A DNA stretch of 64,000 nucleotides from Antennarius striatus (taxonomy: Eukaryota; Chordata; Actinopteri; Lophiiformes; Antennariidae), in the NCBI RefSeq assembly GCF_040054535.1, contig NC_090781.1, positions 7,462,982 to 7,526,981 on the forward strand, given 5' to 3'. A program made the translations under genes and the position numbers. The first letter of the stretch is position 1, and every line of letters starts with the position of its first letter. Below, in pieces: positions 54,641 through 64,000 of the stretch. The notes under the pieces are model-generated. The model made no database searches. It saw only the letters and a program-made list of their open reading frames with translations, and was not told the origin of the DNA.

Positions 54641-57600
54641 AAACTAATAATGATTTACAATTTCATTAGCTTTTGCTTCACATTTGTTGCAAGCAAGCCT
54701 GAAGTGATATTGATTAGCCTTTGAGTTTACGGGGCGTCAGTGTGTCACCACCACCATTCATTTTAGTTTTGTTTCTCCTAAGTGTTCAGTGACTTGAAAA
54801 AATGACATTTATTATTTGTGACCATACTTTTATACCAGTTACTCTCTTCATACCTGTAGTTTATATGACACAGTGCACATCATATGAAACAATGTGATTT
54901 AAAGACATGAATGTATTTTCATTTTTTTCGTTTTTGTAAATGGTATGACTGCAACATCCCTGGATGATCTGTTATAATAAAAATAAAAAAAATCTCTATT
55001 CTGAGCTCCATCACAGTTATGTGCCTAGAATGATGATGAAGTGCAGACATGTTTGAGCAAAATATGTATAATATGGAATGGATGTGACTGAAAAATAATC
55101 CTTTAAACATTAAATTTTATTGCAATGGCTGTTATGTTCTGTCTTATAAAATCCGTGTTTGGTGTGTGAACATAAAGTGGGCTTCACGTTAAAATTTTGA
55201 AAACAGGGCGAATGTTTTTGGTTGAAACATTGAAATTCCTTCCAGGCGTTCTTGACATTAGTACCTTCACTGAGTAGACCTGAAACATAATACCACACCT
55301 GCTGCTGGCCAACAGGCAGAAAAGCTTCATTTTTTATTATTATTATTATTATTGTAACACAGGATCTTCTTACTTTGACAAGTCAAAAGCTGACTACAGA
55401 ATCACATTTCCATTGGAACGTCAGACCAACAGAACCCATGTAAACTCAAGTTTTTAGCTTTGGTCACTTCTGTTCCTGACATTTTACAGTTTTCCCCGTG
55501 TTGTTTCATGATAAGAAGAAGATCTTTACAACAGCTTTCATACTGTACGTCGCTGCATCGTCCAGAGGTGCAACAGTTCATCCAGGAGCAGTAAGTTCAC
55601 TTTTTGCAACATACCTATGTGAGGATAACAGCAGTGTTTGGCTTCTGCTGAAGGATTCCAAACTGAGAAGAGGGGGACCTTAAAAGTGGTGAGGGGTTAC
55701 TCCACCAGTGCTCAGTTTTCTTAACTATTTCCAGATGCAAGGCAGATTGAATCAAAAGATACACTTGAATTAAATATTTAGGAGTTTTTTATTTAAATAT
55801 TTTCTCACTGAAAATGAAATGTGCCTTTTTTCCCCCTCATTCCCAGCTGGAGAACACCGATATATCAGCAGAAAACAAATCCACAGGCTGTTTATCGTCC
55901 TCCTGACCTCCAAGAATAACCCCAGCAGTTCTTATGTTGGTTGTAAATGAGGACAACTTTAGCAGAGGAAAGGATGTTTAATGTCAAGGGAAGAGCGAAG
56001 ATGTAATGTAGTGAATTTCTGCTCTGGGGATTTGACCTTTTCCCTCTGACCCCACTGGGCGTGTACCAGCAGCAGCGTGGGAAAATGTTAGTTTCTTGTC
56101 GAATCATTCTTTTCTCATTCAAGCTGTTAAGTTTCATCTCCATTACCGTCATTATTGCGACCACATACCAGCTCTGATCAGGGGCCATGTCCTTGTGGGG
56201 GCTCATGAAGTTCCCTGCACAGATTTTATTAAGATAGAAAATTACTGAAATTGAGTAACATTTACATAAAAATATAATTTGCTTCTATGTATTTGAATCA
56301 TACCGAGTCTTAAATCTTGGGGGGTAATTGCAATTGAAAAGAGAAGGAAAAGGGAAGCAAGGGAGGGCATGGTAGGCAGTAAAGGGCTCAGGGTACGATC
56401 TAACATTCTACCGGTGCAGAGATCTGAGTGACAGGGACGGCATTTCTTTGATTATGTTGTAATTGCTACATTTAAAAACGACAGATTAATTCCTAATGAC
56501 AATAATCTGAATAATTCTGAAGCACTAATTTGAAAAGAGCTTCACTTTATCCATCTACAGCAGTAAAATCAACTTTAGTGTCAAAGAGAGGAAATATTCT
56601 ATTATATAACACACTGTAGCAGTAAAGTGGTTTTACATTGGCATTACCACAACATAGTGTATAGATTTACTTTATTAGATTATTTTGACAATATGGTATT
56701 AGCACTATTACTGCAGGAAGGGGGGGGGTGACTACTCCCTTCATCACTGGGTAAAACAAATCACTGCCATCAAATAAAAAATGCTTTTGATGGTAAAGTC
56801 AAGTGAAGAACAAAGAGATAGACATATGTTTGACCTGACCTCCTCACAAACCCCAGTCAACTATTTAAGAACTTTGTTTTAGTTAATCCAGATTAACATG
56901 ATACTAGAATAGAGGCATCATATGACGACTATCTGTGCAGAGATCAAATCTGATGAGTCCTCAGGATGGACGCTTGATGATATCCATCAGGTTAGAGGGT
57001 CCGTCTAGGGGGAACCCTTGGGAGTTGAACTTTCACCTGCTGACTCAAGTGGACTACTGTTCCCTCACAAAAAGCCAGAGGGCCACTGAGATAGATGAGA
57101 TTACATGCTGTTGATTTAGTGTTGATGATTTTAAGAGCTGAAGAGCAGTTAACTAAAACTGCTCTTTGTAAGTTGTTTTGTTTTATTGGTTACTAATATT
57201 AAATCTGTGTGGTAGAATGTGACACACAAAACATCCATTAAAATTAATAGAAAATAAATAGAATTATTGCAACCATGCAAGGACATGTTTATTAAATGCA
57301 TAATAAAGTACTTTTTAGGCAGGGAGAATATCTATAAAAGCATGGAAGGCATTTACGTAGAATTTTAAAGGACTTGAATAGAAAATTGAGGAATTTTGAA
57401 ATCCAATGATAAAATTGAAGTGTGATAATGAGGTGTTGTAAAAAATAAAAAGCAGAGAGGAGTCGAATAATATGTACGTGCTATGCAATTTAAAAATTGA
57501 ACAATGCTTCTCCATGTCGGGGCATAAAGTAGCAGATCAGAAATGTATTTTATCCCTGTACAATTCAGTGCTTCATCAACAAGTATTTTAAAATCAGGTC

Positions 57601-57860
57601 ATTCATTGACAGACTAGAGATCTGACTGATGAGGTAATCACTTTCCTGGTCTTTAATGCTCTTCACACTACAAGTTAAGGAATCACATGATGCGTTAAAT
57701 GAAGATAACCTTGTCAATGAGTTGAAGGTGATTGGAGAGACTTAAAAAGACAATAGTCATCAGTCATCACAAAGGCTCCACTGATTAGAAGACTCCACAG
57801 CGAAGACTGGATTCATTGGAAGAGTTCCTGCAGATAGTGACGCTCACCAGTGACGTAACA

Positions 57861-57874
57861 GCGCCTCCTGCTGG
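57861..57874 (-). promoter_or_regulatory. candidate CTCF-like site
   Basis: Reads CCAGCAGGAGGCGC on the minus strand, one position away from the CTCF core consensus. It lies between the converging rnf26 and c1qtnf5 genes. Motif match only. Confidence 0.25.
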
Positions 57875-58248
57875 ACACACATGACACCTACACCTGCAGG
57901 CTGGCCGTACAATAGTAAAGTCTGTTACCTGGAAACCACATCCAGTCATCTGATCATGTTCGGTAACATCATTTGAACAACATTCGGAGGTACCTTCCCG
58001 TTCAAAGCAACAAGGTTATTTATTGTTCTTGACAATTTTGAAATGTTGACAACCCAAGGAAAACTTTAGACAGGGGGGGGGGGACTTTAGTTTGTGTTTG
58101 AATTATTTTAAAATATTGTCCATTTCATTTGGTGTGTTTGTACTCAGTCTTAACTCCTGTTCTTCATTCATTGTTAATATTCCACATGGTGGGGTCATTT
58201 CCCTCTGCTTTGACTGCGCGCTATTCCATGATATACGGTACAGTACAG

Positions 58249-58330
58249 CAGTATCTTGAAATACGAGTTTAATTTGTTCCCTGCCTGAGCTCATAAGTCA
58301 AATAACTCCTAAGTCAAACAATATTTTCTC
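58249..58330 (+). mobile_element. Tigger/pogo-like MITE fragment
   Basis: 'cagtatcttgaaatacgagt' followed by 'ttgttccctgcctgagctca' and 'aagtcaaa' resembles the left end of Tigger-type elements ('CAGT...cgagttnaattngttcc...gagctcgtaagtcaa'). The right end is not seen. Confidence 0.4.
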
Positions 58331-59065
58331 ATTTAAATTAACTAAAATAATTTTAAAATGTTACAGAAATGTGATAAAGCCCCAAACCACTCTAAGTTAT
58401 ATCTAATTTTTTTTTAATCAACCAATAGACATGCATACTCTTCCACTTCATTATTATATGTTTATAAGTTACATAAGCAATGATCAAGAATGAAAGGAAA
58501 CACAAAAGTCATGACAACACACGATTATGTTGTCATGTGGACAACACTTGGGAAAGAACAAGATGCGGTCTCACCTCATGTTATATATGTCCGCTAACCA
58601 GCAGTGGTGTCCTGAAGCACGACTCCTATCTCAGATTTTTTTCTCATTTATATGTTGTGATATGTGTATGAAAATAAAACTGCTCTTATCCTATGTTTTT
58701 CATGCAACACCTAAAAATAAAAACTAAGCAGGGTGCAATAAATTTCCATGCAAGACAGCTTTCAGTGCAAAGATTTCACACAACATTTTTAACAATACAG
58801 GAAAACTCATGATAGGGTGTAATTTTTTTAGTAACGTGTCTCCCAATCCTTGCACTTTGCAGTTGCATAGATAAAAGATGCATTTCTGGTGGGTCGCTGC
58901 TCCATCCAGTCATGGCCTGTCTCTGTCCTTCGCTCTCCTGAGGGAGCAGAGAAAGAAGGCTTTCGGCTTTTCCTGTTAAGAGTCGCCAGGGATATCATCC
59001 CCTTTTCCATTAGATTTTTTTTTTTTTTTCAGATGAACTCTCATATTTGTTTGGAAAAGTTTTGT

Positions 59066-59130
59066 CTGCTGGATGCCCTTCCTGCTGCAACCCTCTGCAT
59101 TTGTCCGGGGCTTGCTGTCTACCATTGAGC
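59066..59130 (+). repeat. fish interspersed repeat scrap
   Basis: 'ctgctggatgcccttcctgc' followed by 'gcaaccctctgcatttgtcc' matches a phrase found in many copies in teleost genomes as I recall. Its element class is not determined. Confidence 0.35.
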
Positions 59131-60812
59131 CACATAGAAAAACTCAATACTTTTACAAAAATATTTCAAGTGTTTAAAAAAAAAGATGTGTTGGGTAGTG
59201 AAGAAAAATATGATATGGTTACAATTATAAAGTTAAATCAACAATAGTGCATACCACTATTTATTACACAGGTATCTAATATGGTCTAGAAATTTTATTA
59301 TTTAGATTATAGAACTCTGTTCCTGACCAGCTGAATTACATACAGGCTAAAAAGGGCTGACATGGTAGAAACGGGATATTTATTTTTCAGAAATCTCTGC
59401 AACATGTAAAAATATTGCATCCCATTTTTGACACTGTCCTGTTTGGGTCATAGTCCTTCCACCTTCATATGGAACCCGGCTTGCAGTTTTTGTGTGAAGA
59501 TATTTGACTAGTATAGCTCTTGGTCGGACATTGAAGTCTAGAAAGGCTTCACCACACTGACCACCTTGATTCTGAGGAGCTGGTCCATCTTACTGTCCAT
59601 TTTTTTGTCCGTGTGAAGGAAACCAGATACTATTAGGCAAATCAGATGGACTGAACATCAGATCTTCAGGTGAATTTAGTTCCATGTGCTGCCCTTTCAG
59701 CATCCAGTGTGTCAGTTTTTCAGTGAGTACATGTTACTAGATTTCTGTTCTCTTGAATTCAGAACTGATTTTTGTACTCTTTGCATATCTTTTTGCTTAT
59801 CTCTCAGGATACAGTAGCTGGTGGTTTTGGACTGACTTTTTTGCACTAAACTTTATTCTGAAACACCTTGTGTTGACTCCAGTCAACTAACCATTTATTT
59901 ATTCAGTTAGGTTTGTTTTTTTAAATCGAAATATGCAGACTCAAAATGCCTGCTTGGAGTGCACAAAGTAACAGTCAAATAGAAATATAATGTTTAATAT
60001 TAATTGGTATCAAACTGTTGCTCTCAGTTTCCTTCACCCAAACATCCATTCATCCACCAATGACAGCTCTGCATTTCAGGGAGGTGATGTCGCCGCGTTT
60101 TGGCGTCAACTTGAAGCAGTTAAAAGGATTTGGAGGTTGTGAAATCACGTAGCAGCTAATAGATGTCAGCGTACAGCTGATTAACCAGCTGTTTCTCTCA
60201 TTCTGCCCTAGATGGGGAAGGTGTGGGGAGACATTTAAAACTCAGAGTGTCAACATCTCAGCTAATTATGTCAAATGTTTCCTCTTGAGTGAACTAGAAT
60301 AATTGACACACCCAGGCAAGTCAGACATGTTGTCATATTTTTGAACTTTCAGCGGTGACGGTTTGAAAACAATGACTCAACAAACTCACTGCATTGGAAT
60401 GTCACTGGAGAATCTGTTAAATTTACTGTTTGGTGAAATCATTAGACAAGACGTTAATTGTATGTTCAGTGGAAAATGAATATTGGGGTATTTACTTTGG
60501 TATGGCTTTGCCTCTGGGGATAAAAATAGAGTTTGTTGTTAAGTGTTGATTAAAATGCGACATTATTGTTGAATTATGGGTCAGAGGTGAAAAAACATTT
60601 CAGTGTGACGGTGTTTTTATGGCTGCAGCTGAAGAACAGACGGTGAATAAACCTTTCTGTTTGTTTCTGCTGGCTCTCAGGTGTCCCCAGCTGAAGTACG
60701 AACCATTAAAGTTCAACAGCTGGGTGTCTGCTTTACTTCTCACACAAATACAAATGCAGAAGCAGGAAAGAACATTTCCTTCCCCAAATTATGATATACG
60801 TACAACCACAAA

Positions 60813-61645
60813 TCAAGCAAACACAGCAGAGTTCTTCCAGTCTGAGTACACTAGAAACCCCGTGAAGGTGCTGTCTGTCTTGCTGCTGGAGTAAAATCCA
60901 TTGTACTCCGCCATTGCCATCTGGACCCAGACCTGGTCCCCAGGGATGAGGTGGAGCAGCGAGCTTCCAGACAGAGATGCCGGTTTGGGCCAGTTGCCGA
61001 AGAACTGAAAGTAAGATGCCACCGTATGGCCGTTCTTCATCAGGTCGAACTGGAGGCTGGCGCGGTAGACTGTGGCGTGGATGACAAAGTAGTAAACTCC
61101 AGGGACTTTACAGGTGAAGCGTCCTGTCTCGGAGTTGTAGTCACCCTGCTCATTGATGATGGCCTTGTCGAAGCAGACTACGCTACCTACGGTGAGGGGT
61201 AGAGGTAGACCCTCTGATAGTTTGGCGCTGAAGGCTGATTTTGGGGCTACTGCACATTCTCCCGGCTTGCCTGCGTCCCCTTTTTCTCCAGGGTCACCTC
61301 TGTCACCGGTCAGGCCTCGCGCTCCTGTCTCACCTGAGGAGGAGGAGACAAACATGAGGAGCTACTGCGGACATGTAGGACACACACACTCATCAATAAA
61401 ACAAACAGAACACCTGGGTCTCCCGTGTCGCCTTTCTGTCCCTTCTCTCCTGGAGCTGCATCTCTCCCGTCCCTCCCATCTCTTCCCGGCTGACCAGGGC
61501 TGCCATGAACTCCAGGGGAGCCTGGGATACCTGGATGGCTGGTGCACAGACTGGGAGGAAGCTGGTGGTCGTCTACCTGTTTGGATAGATGGACGTGGAG
61601 GACAAGGAGGGAGTGTAGAAGGGGCAGCAGCCTTGGAGAGGCCAT
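60813..61645 (-). CDS. c1qtnf5: complement C1q tumor necrosis factor-related protein 5 (CTRP5)
   Basis: Secreted collagen/C1q-domain protein forming trimers and higher oligomers; the mammalian protein is made by retinal pigment epithelium and adipose tissue. Two coding exons on the minus strand, 61414-61645 and 60813-61333, join in phase 1 to 250 residues (human 243). Order: signal peptide ([18 protein letters not shown]), short N-terminus with one Cys (PSLCTSHPG), a Gly-X-Y collagen stretch from about residue 40 to 105 ([35 protein letters not shown]), then the gC1q domain to the C-terminal VYSDW...VFA. The serine mutated in human late-onset retinal degeneration (Ser163, in [10 protein letters not shown]) is conserved and lies the same 80 residues before the C-terminus. 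The donor (GTGTTC) is unusual. A likely acceptor just upstream of the ATG (near 61664) suggests a separate 5' UTR exon. Confidence 0.95.
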
Positions 61646-61891
61646 TGTAGCGTCACGGCTGGCTGAGAACAGAGAATATAGACAGAGCACAGTGATGGTC
61701 ATTTTGGACAAAAGTCACTTCAAATCAGACAGGATTAGCAGTTGTACATTAACAGAAAAAAATCTTAATGATAATCACCATTTTAAGATTTTTTTGAGTA
61801 CAGAAAGGATTCGCTGTTAAATCCAGTAACTTTAAATATGTTGAAACATATCTGAGAGTTGAAGTCTAATCAACACGTGGAACTGTTTATT
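61646..61891 (-). other. c1qtnf5: c1qtnf5 5' leader/intron
   Basis: The minus strand shows a TTCTCAG acceptor a few bases upstream of the c1qtnf5 leader, so this stretch is probably an intron leading to an upstream untranslated exon. In mammals C1QTNF5 is co-transcribed with MFRP; no mfrp exon is visible before the window ends. Confidence 0.45.
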
Positions 61892-64000
61892 AAAGGGGCC
61901 CTATTATGAAAATCACACAACTCCTAGAATCTGGTAAACAAACACTTCCTGCATCAATAGATGTTTGTTTTAGGAAGTCATGGCTCTGAACGACTCGAAT
62001 CGATCACATAGCGCTAGAATCCCCGTTCTTGATGTCAGACTAGGGACTCTGTGCTATTGGACAGAGTATTGGACGATATGGATTGGTTGACATGCCCAAG
62101 GGCGTGGCCGTCCCCAAGACAGAGTTCTTTGTGTGGGACGTGAGGCAGCAGTCTGTTGAAATGGCGTCCGTGAGAAGGAGACATGAAAGTTGCTCAGTTG
62201 TTGATTGTACAAATCAACACCAGTGTTTACTTTTCATCCCATCCAATGAAGAACTGAAGAGACCGTGGTTGCATTTCATTTTTAATGGCTATGTGCGGCT
62301 ACATCGCTGCTCGTCTGTTTGTGTGTGGAACCACTTCACTCCAGTCTGTTTTAGCAATGAGGGTCAGTCCAGACGGGGCTTTGCCTGAGACTGATCCTCA
62401 TTCAAGGATCACTCCCAACCACACGGGACCAAGAACCTGCACCCTGGTTACAGGTAAGTCTCACCACATTTATCTTTTAGCAGTTGTCTGTTAGCATGAG
62501 TGATCGAGTTCTATTTGGCTAATTAGGTGGTACTGCTTTGTTTCGCATTTGCATGTGTGTGCGTGCACGCTCCAACACGTGTGTACATGCTGGACCTACA
62601 GTAGGTATAACACACGTAAGTTGGTCTCATATTTTTTTGTGGTTTGTTAGCATTAATGAGGTCATGTTATTCTTGGCTTTGCGTTTGAGTGCCGGACCTA
62701 CAGTATAAAGCTAAAACACACGAAAGTTGGTCTCATATTTTCTTTCCTGTTATCTGTCAGCATAAACAAAGTCAACTTATGCTAGGCTACGTAGGGAGTT
62801 GTGTTTTGTTTCGTATTGTGTGTGCGCACACGTGTCAGATTCGCTTGTTTGTTCGGCGTCATAGCGACAACGCACACAGGTCTGTCCTCCTTACCCAAAA
62901 TCAGAACATTGGTGTCCTGAAATTAGTGTCCCTTTTCCTTAAGCATCCTTTCAGCCCACAGCTTCAATGGACGTGGGGGGCCAAACTGACCCAGTGGACA
63001 CCCATACTGTTGGTACACAGCTGTCCTTCAGGACTCTTCATTCCCACTATTGAAGTAAAGGTATGTACAAGTCATATTCCATACAATATGTTTTAATAAA
63101 GTTGTTTAAATAGACTAATTTTCTAAATATAGTTGTCTATAGGTGTTAGTGAATGCACATGTGTTGATAGTAGTTCAGTAAAAAATAATATTGTTGTGTA
63201 TTAGAATATTCCAGCAAGACAGTAAGTGAAGAGTTTAGTATAAATTTTTGAGACAGATTCATGTATGTCATATATTGTTTTGGCTCCTTATGTCGTTACG
63301 TTTGGTGTACCCCTCTACAAGATCCACGTTCCAAAGGCTTTTGAAGGGACAATGCAGAGTCAAACCTCACAAGACAGAGCCAACATTCTGTTAGTGTTGT
63401 AATATTTTAATATTTCAAACAAACATGTTTTCAAATTCTGTTGGTAATTGTTCGCACCAAAACACAGTGAAAAGTAACCATACAAATAAATAAATTAGTA
63501 GCAAGTACCAGGATGTATTTTGAACACAATTTTTCTACACAAAGAAATGAATCAAACAATATCAATAACAGTAAAGATCTATCTTTGCGTTTTATTGAAC
63601 AGGTTTTGTAGCTGACATGTTGGACCTCATATGTAACAAAGTCTTGGTGGACCCCGTGCCATACACAAATGAGATGTTGTCCATTCCTCTCCCCGAGAAT
63701 CTGTCTGCCCAGTATGAGCGTCCGGACAAGGAGGAGGTCATTGCCAGCTACATGACCGGGTTCAACCAAGACTCGGTCTAAATCCAGGGTAGTGGCCTTT
63801 GTCTTCAGGAAACTCCTGGCGTATGTGAAGGACCCCACAGGCTGGGATGACGACCCGGATTCTGCGTCCTAAGTGGCCCCAGCACCAGCCAACAAAGGTG
63901 TGATAGGCCAGATGTCTGCACCGTCTACAGAAAAAGGACACAAAACTATTTATTTCACAATGTTTTCAATCCCGAGTATTACAACTGTTGTTGATTTCCA
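61892..64000 (+). mobile_element. THAP-finger element region, runs past the window end
   Basis: It begins with 'aaaggggccctattatgaaa', a phrase that from memory opens many copies of a fish element. It then carries a broken THAP-type gene with preserved splice signals, spread over at least 1.9 kb. The right boundary is not in the window. The class (P-element-like or other) is not determined. Confidence 0.45.
62161..63872 (+). pseudogene. decayed THAP zinc-finger gene of a repeated element
   Basis: Exon-like pieces: 62161-62453 (good GTAAGT donor), 62962-63060 (acceptor CCCACAG, donor GTATGT), and a third piece from about 63612 to 63872. The first encodes a THAP-like finger: SCSVVDC, PWLHFIFNG, then VCVWNHF and CFSNEGQ. 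The later pieces encode VGTQLSFRTL and a C-terminal block (VDPVPYTNEM, YERPDKEEVIASYM, VVAFVFRKLLAYVKDP) that I recall from uncharacterised multi-copy fish proteins. Damage: an in-frame TGA at 62386, TGA at 63051 where Arg (CGA) is expected, a frameshift near 63770, and C-x3-H instead of C-x2-H in the finger. Confidence 0.55.

Larger units (their letters stand above)
54641..60812. other. intergenic region between rnf26 and c1qtnf5
   Basis: No coding exon recognised in about 6 kb. It holds an ATT run (55336-55354), G runs near 56718-56727 and 58073-58083, a Tigger-like scrap (58249-58330) and an interspersed-repeat scrap (59066-59130). The right end must include the c1qtnf5 3' UTR on the minus strand. 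Confidence 0.55.

Noticed and set aside
53406..60812. A further gene between rnf26 and c1qtnf5
   Set aside because: I looked for exons on both strands and found none with a recognisable domain or matching splice phases.

Overview
The window is vertebrate nuclear DNA, most likely from a teleost fish. Coding sequence is split by GT-AG introns, there are long AT-rich gene-free stretches, many di- to hexanucleotide microsatellites, and relics of fish-type DNA transposons and SINEs. Four protein-coding genes can be read exon by exon: the 3' part of cbl (+), a complete mcam/CD146 (-), a complete intronless rnf26 (+) and a complete c1qtnf5 (-). From memory this order and orientation matches human 11q23.3 (CBL, MCAM, RNF26, C1QTNF5), which supports the orthology calls.

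Layout. 733-4581 holds the last seven coding exons of cbl (proline-rich region, tyrosine docking motifs, UBA domain); the TKB and RING parts lie before the window. About 4.6-10 kb is the 3' UTRs and the gap between the converging cbl and mcam. 10061-39827 is mcam: sixteen coding exons plus a stop-only last exon that join in frame into 632 codons for a V-V-C2-C2-C2 immunoglobulin receptor. Its first intron is about 22 kb and carries microsatellites, two oppositely oriented copies of one MITE family, Tc1 debris and several perfect hairpins. 39.8-51.6 kb is intergenic and repeat-rich (Tc1 relic, SINE, a 143-bp GT tract, a hAT element with a clean 8-bp target duplication). 51.6-53.4 kb is the rnf26 promoter, leader and one-exon CDS. 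53.4-60.8 kb is gene-poor. 60813-61645 is c1qtnf5 in two coding exons. From about 61.9 kb to the window end lies a decayed THAP-finger element gene.

The genes do not form a pathway. Cbl is a cytosolic E3 ligase for activated tyrosine kinases, Rnf26 an endoplasmic-reticulum E3 ligase, Mcam an endothelial/neural adhesion receptor, and C1qtnf5 a secreted collagen/C1q trimer. They are an old block of neighbours. I did not find a convincing new biological system. The points most worth a second look are the splicing options of mcam, the hAT element with a tRNA-like core, the hairpin clusters in mcam intron 1, an unexplained exon-like open frame in that intron, and the THAP element. All exon borders come from reading splice signals and phase, without transcript data.
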